Source of the DNA: Diphasiastrum complanatum
Taxonomy: Eukaryota > Streptophyta > Lycopodiopsida > Lycopodiales > Lycopodiaceae
DNA length: 64,000 nucleotides
NCBI GenBank assembly: GCA_029204225.1
Contig: CM055099.1
Location: forward strand, 52,223,298-52,287,297
Direction of reading: 5' to 3'
Positions 46,044-56,439 of this stretch are shown here, in pieces (position 1 is the stretch's first letter; the number at the start of each line of letters is the position of its first letter). Below the pieces are notes generated by a model, which ran no database searches, was not told the origin of the DNA, and was given only the letters and a program-made list of their open reading frames with translations. Made by a program: the position numbers and the translations under genes.

Positions 46044-46045
<2 letters not shown>
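44719..46045 (-). mobile_element. LINE copy E, ORF1-only derivative
   Basis: This 1.3-kb unit has a 5' region, ORF1, then directly a family 3' untranslated end with hairpin (44742-44755), AATAAAGC and a (CT)n tail. No endonuclease or RT is present between ORF1 and the 3' end. A 30-bp word of the 5' region occurs twice (45960-45990 and 46021-46050). A (GA)n run (46046-46120) abuts its 5' end. The layout resembles half-L1 elements known in mammals. Confidence 0.7.
44923..45910 (-). pseudogene. LINE copy E ORF1
   Basis: It opens MAKSKRGGAPALPANNASS and continues through a Ser/Pro-rich region and a coiled coil (YEYLNDHRKKLLSLEAMIQA). The RNA-binding domain has FNVRVRGITNSHDAVGEAKK and the carboxy block YLDEDLTFIQVQERKKAN, LIYRDGIIRFVD. 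It ends at 44923. In-frame stops lie near 45540 and 45395 and a one-base shift near 45200, so it is not translated whole. Its lesions match those expected of an inactive copy. Confidence 0.75.

Positions 46046-46120
<75 letters not shown>
46046..46120. repeat. (GA)n microsatellite
   Basis: About 37 GA units sit at the 5' border of LINE copy E. They may be the tail of a lost upstream LINE copy. Confidence 0.9.
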
Positions 46121-46124
<4 letters not shown>

Positions 46125-46164
46125 GTCGGGCATTATGTTTTTTTATTAATTTTTTATATTAAAC

Positions 46165-46408
46165 CATAGAACCCATGGTTCCTTGAACCGTGGTACGGTT
46201 CACCTAAAAAATTGATTAATTAATTGATTAATTAATATCCTGATTTTCTCCCCCCAAAACCTCTCAGAGCTCGTTTTTTGACCCCTCTCTTTGTCAAAAA
46301 AAAAAATTAACTAATTATGCCACGGTTCACATGGTTTCTCCTAAAAAAATTGTGAACCGTACGGTTCGGGGTTCCGTACTGAACCGTTAACGGTTCATTA
46401 ATTCTATG
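46165..46408. mobile_element. hAT-type MITE (244 bp) inside hAT 2
   Basis: The left end begins CATAGAACCCATGGTTCC and the right end, read inward, CATAGAATTAATGAACCG. The flanks TATTAAAC at 46157-46164 and 46409-46416 are identical 8-bp duplications. Inside, several copies of the palindrome GAACCGTACGGTTC or GAACCGTTAACGGTTC lie near both ends. No coding sequence is present. Confidence 0.8.
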
Positions 46409-46594
46409 TATTAAACACAGCAAAGCGTAAACCTGGGAGTTAATGCACCTAAACTAGACCATCCTGCACCCGAAACATTCGGCAAACTACACAGTAATTA
46501 TGCTCTTAATTAGAGCTTTCACCTGATACCCATATTGCCCAAAAAAAAATCAAAATTAAAAAAAAAAAAAAAAAAAACGTTTTTGGAATTTCCT

Positions 46595-46627
46595 CAGAAA
46601 CGCGTTTCAGAAACGCTGGCATCTATG
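46595..46627 (-). repeat. hAT 2 right terminal inverted repeat
   Basis: CAGAAACGCGTTTCAG then AAACGCTGGCATCTATG ends at 46627 and mirrors the left end at 29357. An 18-base A run lies just inside, as at the other hAT ends. Confidence 0.8.
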
Positions 46628-46635
46628 GTTCGTCT

Positions 46636-46745
46636 TTTGCCAGTGCTTTTGTGAATATATTAGTTGTCGTAAACTTGGTTACGTAGTGTACAAGCTTGAC
46701 ATCTTTGTTTAACACTTTGTCTCTAACATATTGATATTTGATCTT
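46636..46745 (-). pseudogene. Copia RNase H carboxy fragment
   Basis: Read on the minus strand this gives VRDKVLNKDVKLVHYVTKF and NIFTKALAKDE, the conserved end of copia polyproteins (usually ADIFTKALP). It is the right flank of the hAT 2 insertion, so the target was an older copia relic. Upstream copia domains are not recognisable. Confidence 0.6.
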
Positions 46746-48384
46746 ACATACAAATCCCAAATTTCCATATAAACAGCCCATTTGAAGTTTTCTGAATTGT
46801 CGACCTGTTTGTTATGCAAGCCAAGGATGTCCTTTTGCAACATTGGGAAATTAAAGTACCAATCATCAACAGTGAACATAAATTTTGAAGTCACATTTTT
46901 CTTGAAAGAAAAGTTTCAATTCTATTTTAAGTTTGCCATATCAATGAATCTTAGCTACAAAATAAACATTTGTTGGCTTTCTAAAGAGAAAGATGACATA
47001 TACAAATCACTTACCATGATGATGTGGAACACCATCAATTTCAACACGCTGCCAAGGATTTTCAACTATATTCACCTTTACACCTGTAACCTACATGAGC
47101 AATTGAATAGATTAATCCATGAGTGACATAATTTTTATGTAGGCCACCCTAACAAACATGTAATTACTTCCTTCAAAGCAAGATCTTAGGAATACAAGAA
47201 AATCATGATCTAAACCTTGTAAAATCTTTCTATATAAATTAGTAAGTATAAGCATCCATAATATGTTTTAGCCATTAGAGATTGTATCCAATCAAAGCAT
47301 TACTCATAAAAGGTAGATCCAAAAACATCCATAGCAAATCCACAAATTGGTAGATCTCAAGAATTAATATGACCTATAATGCTTCTCATCACTAAGGACC
47401 TTTTATGAATGGACATAATGAAATTTAAGTTCGACTTTGCAATTGCTTAACCCATAGAAACCCATTCCAAAACAAACATGTTTTGAAACATGAGTGATTT
47501 TTTTTTTTCTCAAAACACTTTTTTGTTTTTGCAATTGTTTTCAAGTTACTGTACGGGGCCTTCAATGACCAAATTTAGCCTTCAAATATAATTTTTAATA
47601 AAATATGCAAGCCACGATGGGTGGCGTGAATAAGCCCTAAGCTTAATTGAAAAAATTCATGCACAACAAACACACTCAATGAATCACTCATTGAAAGCAA
47701 AGTACATCAATTGCAATCACATATAAGACTATACAAAAACTCAATAGCTTGTAATATGAAAGTCTAATGGCATTGTGGCTCAAGGGTCCACAATCTAGAG
47801 GAAATGATTATCTAATGAGAGTTAGAAAATAGAAATAAAAACTCGTCTTAGAGCTCATCAATGATACATAAAATTGAGCACTCTCTAGTGCTATCAAAGG
47901 AGGCCAGCCATGCTCTAGGCCTCCTTGACCTATTATGGACACACCAAAGATATGGCATCACATCATGAAGAATAGACATATATGAAAACAAATAAGGTGC
48001 TCTACTTGAGAACATAACCTGACTATCATTGATGTCTGAGACTAAAGCTTTACCTAGACAATGGTAGGAGAGATCTCCAGAAGTGCAAGCTACCAAATAA
48101 GGAGGCTTAGAGGCTAATTATACTATCAAAAGCTACCTCCCTTCAATTAACTAGAGGGACATATGGAAATTCAAACATTAGAGCCCATATTAGGAACCAT
48201 GTAAAATAGTGTTTGGGGTCTTATCAAACATAATAAAAAGTGTGTACCCATTAACAATAAAGTCAAATAGCATGCTAATGCTATAAGCAATATAACAAGC
48301 CAAGGTACATATATCAAATGTGTGGTGAAAATAGGAGTGTGTACTATGTCTCTGATAACCATAAAAAAAACATATAAGAAGTAC
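46746..48384. other. AT-rich sequence without recognised gene
   Basis: Small open frames occur on the minus strand (46709-46894, 47848-48096, 48171-48396) but match no family I know. 47600-47760 and neighbours are AT-rich. It may include more of the copia relic. Confidence 0.4.
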
Positions 48385-49071
48385 TGTTACGGCCATATTC
48401 CGCTAAGGACCTGGAATAGTCCTAATATGGTAGACCGGCCCTCTAGTGTTCGAGATTATTGGTCACACCGAGATTTAATTCCACGTCGAGGCCTGTTGGT
48501 GACTAATGACCTTAAGAGGACCTAGACACTCTAATTGAGAGATATGGAGTAGTGCATGTACGTGTGATTGATATAGGCAGGAGGTTTGCATGAAGACCTG
48601 TGATCTATTTATTGTTGACCTGCATGGGGATTGCATGGGTTCATGCACAAGATCCTACTCTCTATATATTGAGGTAGTGATTATTCCGTCGACGACTTGG
48701 TCTAGGTTACCGGTTGAGCTCGTCTCCTCTTGCTATCACATGGCATGGCTTGGGGGCTAACTCCAGGAGATATCTCTAGGAGGGATCTAGGATTGGTTGG
48801 GTGGTTTTGCTCCACAGTCTCTCTTGTGTTTTCCTATCCTCATCTTAGTTCCCTAGTGGTTTTTACATTGAATAAATAGATCACAGCTCTTCATGCAAAC
48901 CTCCTGCACTACTCCATATGTCTCAATTAGAGTGTCTGGGTCCTCTCAAGTCATTAGTCACCAACAGGCCTCGACGTGGAATTAAATCTCGGCATGACCG
49001 TCTCGAACACTGGAGGGCCGGTCTACCATATTAGGACTATTCCAGGTCCTTAGCGTATTATGACCGTAACA
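48385..49071. mobile_element. LTR-like unit with long inverted arms
   Basis: The left arm begins TGTTACGGCCATATTCCGC and the right arm, read inward, TGTTACGGTCATAATACGC. The arms run about 200-230 bp with roughly 90 percent identity by eye (small indels). The flanks AGTAC (48380-48384 and 49072-49076) are identical 5-bp duplications. The centre holds a TATA string (CTCTATATATTGAGG near 48660), as in an LTR promoter. Ends of TG...CA and a 5-bp duplication indicate retroviral-type integration, but both ends are U3-like. No ORF is present. Confidence 0.6.
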
Positions 49072-49109
49072 AGTACATCTGAATAAGAAGTGCGAGTGAA
49101 GGAATAGTA

Positions 49110-49175
49110 AGCTTGGAAGTCTGCTTGGCCCATAGCATGTAATCTCTTTATCTTTGCCTCAGAACTGATCCAATT
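49110..49175 (-). pseudogene. LINE RT scrap
   Basis: A short stretch matches the LINE copy D RT around 35540-35590 (TCTGC-TGGCCCA-AGCATGTAA wording, the HAxGQADFxA motif). It is bounded by unrelated sequence. Confidence 0.4.
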
Positions 49176-49185
49176 GCTCAGAAAA

Positions 49186-49498
49186 AGTGCTCTAATACCA
49201 AGTTATAGGCTTGATCCATGGATATTGTATCAATGAAGCACAAATGATTCTCCCTAATGACTAAAGAAGACTAAACTAGATGATCAAAAGCTTAGTAATC
49301 AGCAAATGATAGGCCTATATATACTATCTAGAGGCCCTTAGTGGAACCTTCTAGAGATTAGGGCAACTTAGGGTACTTTGGTCCCATAATGACATGCCCT
49401 TAACGGTTATGGCCCCTAAGGGTATAATAGTTAGGGGCTAGTGCCAATATATAATTGTCCCTAAGTTTATTCTTGTATTGATCCTTGCTTCACTAACA
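49186..49498 (-). repeat. Probable LTR with degenerate primer site
   Basis: In sense orientation a TGTTAGTGAAGC start at 49498 leads through TATATA strings to GCCTATAAC, followed by TTGGTATTAGAGCAC (about 49187-49201), a primer site with one change. GTTAGGGGC before the start could be a polypurine tract. No partner LTR was found. Confidence 0.4.
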
Positions 49499-50056
49499 GC
49501 CCCTAACTCATCTTCTTGATTTCACCTTTCATACACCATATGTATAAATTTCATGTCAATGCCTATATCATATGATATGTGACCTAACATACCATCCAAC
49601 ATATACCTTAACTCTTTAGCTTTTGAGTACACTATACAAGAACTCAAACATTTCTTGCAAGTAGTGTAATTCTAGTAACCTCTTAAAAAAACCTCTAATT
49701 TGTATGTGATCCTTGTCTATGATAGATTTCCTCCTAAAAATCTTGTAGCTTCCACCTATATACTTGTAGCATTTGACCCTTTGGTCAACCTTCTTTCTTT
49801 TGCAAAATCCTGTTCCTATAAGAACTCGAAGCCACTTGTAGCCCTACTAACCCTAGTGTCTTTCCTGTGAATCACCTTGTCTAATATCTTCAAATATTTA
49901 TCTAATTCAACTTGGCCAAGGCTGGCTATAAATATCTACTACCACTCCTTGATGTGGGTCTTCTCCTTATTGGTTTGCTTGTCAGCCCCTTGTTGATCTC
50001 AATTCTCTTTGAATTGTATAGCACTCTCTCAAAAGTATCTTAACCTCCAATGTACA
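49499..50056. other. Spacer, possible copia 3' remnant
   Basis: No domain is recognisable in either strand. It lies between the probable LTR and the gypsy element at 50057. Confidence 0.35.
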
Positions 50057-50538
50057 TGTCACAAGCCAGTCTTGCCAAGCTCATGAATCCTAGAAGGCTG
50101 GTGTGTAGAATGAACCTCCCAACCATAGGCACCCCCTCCTTGAGTCCTTCTACCTGCTATTCTTGTCAACTGGAACATGGCATCCACCTATGGGTGATCA
50201 GTCCACTTGGCATGACTGGCCCCTGTGAGCTGTGAATACTGAGTGACTCATAGGGTACCACCCCCGGGCCCCGCCAAAGACCTGTGACCGCTGGGTCACC
50301 TTGACTACTTGCCGGCTAGCATCTCGTCACTGACGGCTAGGGTCCCGACGGTCAACAAGACACACCGCATCTCTGACAGCTTGTCAGGCGGCCACACCGA
50401 ATCACTACTCGTGACGCACCGGTCCCTACTTGGGACAGATGTCCTCGTCGGTCACCGACCCTTGCCAATACTAGGCCTCAGGCCCTTTGGTAACCGGCCA
50501 TGCCGAGATCATGACAGAGCCATAACTGGACTCTAGCA
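50057..50538 (-). repeat. 3' LTR of gypsy chromovirus 2
   Basis: In sense direction it begins TGCTAGAGTCCAG and ends CTTGTGACA. AGGAGAGAAGGAT just before it is a plausible polypurine tract. Confidence 0.85.
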
Positions 50539-50559
50539 ATCCTTCTCTCCTCTAGCAAG

Positions 50560-51437
50560 TCATCGGTCCTCGATGACAAACTTCGGGTAAGACTTCTGCA
50601 ACGCTTGTCGCGTCTCCCAGGTAGCATATGACAACGGATGTCGTTTCCAGGTTACTAGATACTCATGAAGGAGACGATTCCGCAATCGTCGCTCTCTACG
50701 ATCTAGGATTCTTTCTGGCCCATAACCTGTGGTGTCTTTCTCCTCTAGAGACACTAGACCTTCCACCAGGCTATCGCCATCGTGCAAACAACCATGGTCC
50801 ACAATACCTAGGAGATAACTTGGCGCACTTTCTTGTGCGTAGCACCTTCGACTTCGAAGGGACTAGTAGATACACCCACTCTCCATTTTCAAATTCCCGA
50901 TAGGTACGGTTCTCACGGGTATAACTCTCTGCCCTAGCTACAGCCTTGGACAAGTTAGTGCCATGCATCTGAGCCAAAAACTCTACAGCACTAGGTACCC
51001 TATGCGGAATCCCTATGATTGCAGGACTAAGTGGTCTGAAACCATAATTGAGCTCAAATGGCCTCAATCCGGTGTGGACGCATGTCTCTTATCATTGTAC
51101 GCGAATTCCAATAGCGGTAAATGCTTTACCCAGTCTGTTTGCGTACTATAAAAATATGCCCTAAGCATATCTTCCAAGATCTAGTTCACTCGCTCTGCCT
51201 GACCATCCGTCTGAGGATGCTCAGAGCTACTCATCCACAACTGTGTTCCCAACTTGGCGAACACCTCAATCTAGAAATTTCCCGTAAACTTGGGATCCCT
51301 GTCAGAACAATGGACTTCGGAAGGCCATGTAACCTGACAATATTCTCAATAAACAACTCAGCAACTTGCGGAGCTGTGACCTTCTTGATAGTTGCAATGA
51401 AGTGAGCCATCTTGGAAAACCTGTCTACCACTACCAT
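50560..51437 (-). pseudogene. Gypsy 2 integrase end and chromodomain
   Basis: The integrase core remains as [27 protein letters not shown] and, in other frames, LNYGFRPLSP and [12 protein letters not shown]. The chromodomain reads PERILDRRERRLRNRLLHEY, LVTWKRHPLSYATWE and runs to 50560. Frameshifts break the order, and the catalytic-aspartate segment after SIVLTG is altered. Confidence 0.8.
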
Positions 51438-51445
51438 AACGGAAT

Positions 51446-52060
51446 TTAATCCCTTCTAGGTCTTGGGTAGCCCAACAATAAAATCCATAGAGATGCTTTC
51501 CCACCTTCCTGTGGTATCTCAAGTGGATGTAGCAAGCCCGGAGGACTTACTCTCTCGGCCTTGTTCACTTGACAAGTCGGCCACACCTTGAGCGCATGTA
51601 TAATCGCATACAGCTCTTGCTCGTGTGTAGGATATCTCTGTTGAGCTGGTGTCAACTTCTTACTCTCAAAGGCTACTGGTCTACCCTCTTGGCTCAACAC
51701 TGCACCTACGACAATGCCACTTGCATTTGTCTCTAGGTCAAAAGGTTTCCAGGTATCCACAATCTTGAGGACTGGAGCCGTGGCCACAGACTCCTTCAAG
51801 TTCTCAAAACGTTGCTGAGCTTCAGCATCCCATCGAACCACAGTGCTGTTTTTCCGTAATTGGTCCGTTAGAGGAGCAGCTATCCAGGAATAATTCCTAA
51901 CAAACCACCAGTAGAACTTACAAAAGCCTAAGAAAGATTGCAATTGGTGTATATCGGCAGGCCTCAACCACTTCTTAACCACAGCCACCTTGGCTCGGTC
52001 AACCGAAATACGCTCAGCTGTCACTAAGTGACCCAAATACTCGACACGAGTCTTACACAA
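51446..52060 (-). pseudogene. Gypsy 2 RT end and RNase H fused to integrase
   Basis: The frame covers [19 protein letters not shown], the RNase H start (LETNASGIVVGAVLSQEG, with Asn for the first catalytic Asp) and IIHALKVW. It then jumps without a frame break to [10 protein letters not shown], which belongs to the integrase zinc domain. An in-frame deletion of several hundred bases removed the rest of RNase H and the integrase start. Confidence 0.85.
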
Positions 52061-52626
52061 TTACTAAAAACAAATATATCGTCAATAAAATTGATGACAA
52101 ACCTGCCCATATAGTCTCGCAAGACATCGTTCATGAGCATCATGAACGTGGCTGGGGCATTGATTGTCCCAAATGGCATAACCAAAAACTCATAATGACC
52201 GAAACGGGTTCGGAAGGCCGTCTTCTGGACATCTTCATCTCGAATCCGTATTTGATGGTATCCACTTTTAAGATCTATCTTACTGAAAACGGTTGCACCT
52301 TGCAACGCATCCAGTAGATCATCCATCCTGGGCATCGGATACCTGTGCTTTACAGTGATCTTATTCAATCCCCTGTAATCTACACACATCCGAAAACTAC
52401 CATCCTTTTTCTTAACAAGTAAAACAGGAGAGGCGAAAGGTGAATACCTAGGACGGATGTACCCCAGCTTGAGATACTCCTCAAACATCTTTCTGACTTC
52501 CTCTTCCTCTTTTAGGCTCATCCTATAAGGAGGCCTACATACCGGACTTGCCCCTGGAACAAGCTCAATACGATGATCAACGTTCCGACTAGGCGGCAAT
52601 CCCTCTGGCATATTACTAATTAGCAC
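52024..52626 (-). pseudogene. Gypsy 2 reverse transcriptase
   Basis: The RT is well preserved over 200 codons: [54 protein letters not shown] and [11 protein letters not shown]. Homology then stops, and the segment that should lead to KCEF is missing, with a frame change before VEYLGH. Confidence 0.85.
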
Positions 52627-53087
52627 GTGTTTAAACTAAGCGCGGATGGACTTCTCCAACTCACTTGATGGGTCACATCTAGGCTATAATGAAAATGCAT
52701 GTGCACTAGGGGATGCAAAAGTAAATGAAGCTTCTTGTGGTTTATTAGTGAGTGTGTTTATCTAATTATTATCAACATAAGAATCAAAACTGGAATCAAC
52801 ATTCGCATAACACAACTACAAATACTGAATCTCCATTCTCTTTATTTGCATACAGGTAACAAGAGGACCCTCAACAGATGGTCTCTCCCCCTTTAAGACA
52901 TGAGACATACCCTCATGCCCAAACTTATACACATGTGACTTAAAATCTATAGCGGGCTACTTACTTGCATGCCACCACTTACCAAGTACAATATCAAACT
53001 TAGCTAGTTTAGCAATTTCAAAATCTAACTTCTCGGTATACGTCTGAACAGACAAAGACACCCAAGAGATTCTTTCATCCCAAACCT
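52627..53087 (-). other. Gypsy 2 protease-RT connector, decayed
   Basis: This segment between protease and RT has no long open frame. It should code the connector region but is full of stops. Confidence 0.4.
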
Positions 53088-53748
53088 CTATTCCCTTACA
53101 TCTGGCATCTCAACGGTATACCGGTAATCAGATGGAACAACAGCTAAGCAAAACTTCCTCACCACGCGAGAATTGATAATATTATGCGAGGAACCGGTGT
53201 CAAATAAGACGAGCACGTCATTTCCAGCTTCCCCCTCATGCGTATCAGTGCACTTATCAGGAAACTGATAAGCTTCACGCGCCTTGGTGGACAAATAACA
53301 AACCGGTGCCTCTGGAACAAGCTTCCGCACCGAAATAGTCATGACACGGTGAGTGTCCTCCTCATCACTTACCAACAAGTCATCCAAAATTTCCTCATCC
53401 TTGCCCTCATCTTGACGTTGCATAACATGGAGCTTCTTGCCTGTAAGTCGAGGACAGTCTTTAAAAAGATGCTTGCCAAGACATAAAAAGCATAATCCGT
53501 CTTTCTTGCCTTTTCCTTTTGCTTAGGACTAAGGGGAGACCTGTCGTAAGCACGACGAGCCATAGGAGATCCCGCCTTTCGCTTCGGTCTTCTCCACACT
53601 ATCCATGTGAGCTTGCACAGAAGGGGACGTACCAGCAGGCGAACAAGCAGCCACTACGGTCAGGGCTAAGCACAAGGCTGGGTTGGGTGGTGGTAATTGG
53701 AGGGCAACAGGAGGTCTGAGAGGTATATCGACACGGTCGTCTTCCATA
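53088..53748 (-). pseudogene. Gypsy 2 Gag start, knuckle and protease
   Basis: A likely Gag start at about 53748 (MEDDRVDIPLRPP) is followed within 100 codons, after a frame change, by the knuckle C-x2-C-x3-H-x4-C (CFLCLGKHLFKDC). The central Gag domain is therefore deleted. The protease frame (53423-53088) has VLFDTGSSHNIINSRVV, a proper D-T-G site. The leader occupies 53749-54505. Confidence 0.75.
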
Positions 53749-54520
53749 ACGAACAAAAAGCACTGAAAAAACAAAGTCTCTTTCTGAATGTACACAAAAA
53801 ACAACAAAAATGATTTTTCTTGTGAAAAGGGAAAACAGAAAGTAAAATAAATCAGCGAAGATAGATCACTTCCTGATTCCCAAAGACGTAGTAGGGATGA
53901 CCATTGAAGAAGTTGCCGGAAAAATTTGAAGTTTTGTCGACTTTTTGCGAAAATAGGTGAAAAAACAGCACCAAATCGATGTGAACTTATGCACGCTCAG
54001 GTCTGCAAACAGGCTGAAGGTCCTATTGTAGTAGGTCGCCCTCCTGCGAGGACCTCTTGTGAGGATGCTCCATGCCAAATCTCAGGTCAAACGGCGGAGA
54101 AGTTATGACGTTTCAACTCCAAAAGCTCTAAAACACGTCCAAAATCTGTTTTTTTGAGCAAAATCAGTGATTTCAGAATCTTGTCTCAGATTTGCAGCCT
54201 CCCTAGCAGCGATTCAGCACCCCCAAGCACCTGCCGAAATCTCATAGCAATCCGATAAGCGTAGAAAAAGTTATGGCCTTTTCAGTTTTCTACAAAATTC
54301 ATGTTTTCATGTTCAATTTTTTTTCAGATCTGTCAATCCCTGTTTTTTGGCTCAAAACGAGGCAAAAGCTCCCTATTCACCAGCAATCCATTGCAGGGCA
54401 TCAATTTCCCCAATTCTCCTTTTGCAATCCCCCAAAAAAAACTAAGAAAATTGATGTTTTCTCCACTTTCTCTCTCTAGAACGAGCTGTTCTGTCTCTAG
54501 AACGAGGCTCTGATACCAAT

Positions 54521-54981
54521 TGCCACAAGCCAGTCTCTCCAAGCTCATGAATCCTAGAAGGCCGGTGTGTAGAATGAACCTCCCAACCATAGGCACCCCC
54601 TCCTTGAGTCCTACCTGCTATTCTCGTCAACTGGTACATGGCATCCACCTGTGGGTGATCAGTCCACTTGGCATGCCTGGCCCCTGTGACCTCTGAATCC
54701 TGAGTGACTCATAGAGTACCACCCCCGTGCCCCGCCAAAGACCTATGACCCGCTTGGTCACCCTGACTACTTGTCGGCTAGCATCGGGTCCCGACGGTCA
54801 AGACACACCGCGTCTCTGACAGCCTGTCAGGCGGCCACACCGGATCACTGCTCTTGACGCACCGGTCCCTACTTGGGACAAACGTCCTCGTCGGTCACCG
54901 ACCCTTGCCAATACTAGGCCTTAGGCCCTTTGGTAACCGGCCATGCCGAGATCATGATAGAGCCATAACTGGGCTCTAACA
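54521..54981 (-). repeat. 5' LTR of gypsy chromovirus 2
   Basis: In sense direction it begins TGTTAGAGCCCAG and ends GGCTTGTGGCA. It is about 20 bp shorter than the 3' copy. Confidence 0.85.
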
Positions 54982-55459
54982 ATACACTCGATGGCTTATT
55001 TGGTAGAGCTCTGGTGTAATATTTGGAAGAGCTCTGGTGTAATAAACACTTCCCATTATAGCGATCTGCCACTGTCCGGTAAAATTGCTTCCTTCTAATA
55101 ATTCTTCTTGATCTATCCGCAGCGAACCTAGGATTGTGTAGTAGCAGAGATTTAGTTCCAATAGCCAAGCTTCCAATCAGCCGGCATTCTTAGGGAGCAC
55201 TTGATTCCCCTCAAGACACATAAGCAGCAGACTAGCTGCGCAACTAAATAATCCCCTTGTTGTCTTCATCTGCTAATGGATAGATGGAGACTTATCACCA
55301 TGTTTCCTTGTTCTCTACAAAAAGATTGTTCTTATATCTCGTGCTGATTCTTGATTTAAATTGATACATTGTTCAAAGAGGCAGATTTTGACAAATGCCT
55401 AGCAAAATTGGAAAGATTCAAATGCATTTCACAAGCTACAAGTTCTGTTATAAATTCAC
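54982..55459 (-). other. Intron-like spacer with a short direct repeat
   Basis: This is probably uricase intron 2 sequence. A word of about 21 bp (AGAGCTCTGGTGTAATA core) occurs twice at about 55010-55044. Small open frames (54914-55176) match nothing known. Confidence 0.4.
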
Positions 55460-55552
55460 CTCAGAATACAAGCTTAGAAAATGTCGGGCAAGCAAGATCC
55501 CAAATTGCTCCACAGAAAGTGGCTCCTTGCATTGCTTGGCAATGACATAAAC
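55460..55552 (-). CDS. UOX: Urate oxidase exon 2
   Basis: The 93-bp exon encodes VYVIAKQCKEPLSVEQFGIL and LARHFLSLYSE. It matches the region of plant uricases that follows the conserved VATDT-KNT motif (V-Y-V-x-A-K-x-C, S-V-E-x-F-x-I-L-L-A-x-H-F). A CACTGCAG acceptor lies at the 5' side and a GTGAAT donor at the 3' side. Phase is 0 at both ends and joins exon 1 without gap or overlap. No stop or frameshift is present. Later exons were not found; a gypsy element begins about 480 bp downstream at 54981. Confidence 0.85.
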
Positions 55553-56262
55553 CTGCAGTGGCATTATGGAAATTGAATAGCTAGTTAACCCAATGATGTG
55601 CACCATTAATGAACTGCATGCAATTTCATTTCATAACTATTGTTTCAAGATAGGGACGAGCAAACACTTCAACAAACATTAGAATAACTCACCATCAAAT
55701 GAATACAAATAATAGGAAACAGCATCAAAAAGCGTTGCAATCTATTATGTTAGTGCAAAAATGACCCTCTTAATCCTATGGAATCTCAACAACGTAAAGC
55801 TAAACATTTATATTTGCATGTTTGACGAACAGGGAAGCTGAGTCAAAGAAATAGTTCAAACCTTTCCATAAACTTAAGCATACAATATATTATTGGCTTC
55901 CCTTATTCTGTCAAGCATAATAACAAAATTGGGTATTGATGAATTCATCTATTCCAATCTTTGATGAGTTTCAAGCTGTGGTGAATTCATCTATTTCAAT
56001 CTTTGATGGATTCAGAAGCTGAATCAAATGAGAGAATTCAACATTCCCAAGACAATTAAGCACACAATACTGTTGTTGGCTTCACTTATTCCCTCGCGGA
56101 TCGTTTAGGCTGTGCAACTAATAATTTCAAAGCAGATAGTTACATGAATGAGTTTTCCAAGCATGGGGCTCTTCATGCAGGAGCTGGGGGCTGATCTTAA
56201 AGGCCAACAGAATGATTGCCTAGTAAAAGGAAGGAAATGAATGCGCCAAATCAAGAGCAGAC
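55553..56262 (-). other. Uricase intron 1
   Basis: The 710-bp AT-rich intron has GT...AG ends (sense GTCTGC to CTGCAG). No transposon or ORF was recognised in it. Confidence 0.7.
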
Positions 56263-56439
56263 CGTGTTTTTTATGGTGTCCGTTGCCACGATGGCGGAGT
56301 TGTCACCATGGGTATAGGCAGCTAGGGAGTGAGAATTGAGCACGACAGAAACGTTCCATTCCACGATCTTCTCCGGAGAGCCTCTCCACACTCGAGCTAC
56401 CCTCACCCGCGCCTTCCCGTGCTTGTGATCCAGCTCCAT
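56263..56439 (-). CDS. UOX: Urate oxidase exon 1 (start)
   Basis: Uricase oxidises urate to 5-hydroxyisourate and hydrogen peroxide in peroxisomes, a step of purine breakdown. The exon encodes 59 residues beginning MELDHKHGKARVRVARVW, then VEWNVSVVLNSHSLAAYTHG and DNSAIVATDTIKNT. Lys-9 (in HGK) and Thr-53 (in VATD) correspond to the Lys-Thr catalytic pair of the family. The start at 56439 gives a length close to known plant amino ends; the frame is open further upstream through low-complexity sequence, so the start is a choice. The donor ACG|GTCTGC is weak but gives perfect continuity with exon 2. This is the only clear host gene in the window and shows no damage. Confidence 0.85.

Larger units (their letters stand above)
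50057..54981 (-). mobile_element. Deletion-riddled gypsy chromovirus
   Basis: LTRs at 50057-50538 and 54521-54981 share long stretches of identity but differ by several indels and substitutions, so this copy is older than the one at 2580. Flanks are GTACA and ATACA, 4 of 5 alike. A primer site (sense TGGTATCAGAGCC, plus 54506-54518) lies two bases from the 5' LTR. The coding order on the minus strand is short Gag start, knuckle, protease, RT, RNase H, integrase, chromodomain, with internal deletions in gag, RT and RNase H to integrase. It lies between uricase exon 2 and older relics. Confidence 0.9.

Noticed and set aside
54914-55176. Minus-strand frames as further uricase exons
   Set aside because: The translation lacks every conserved uricase motif and contains a short direct repeat.
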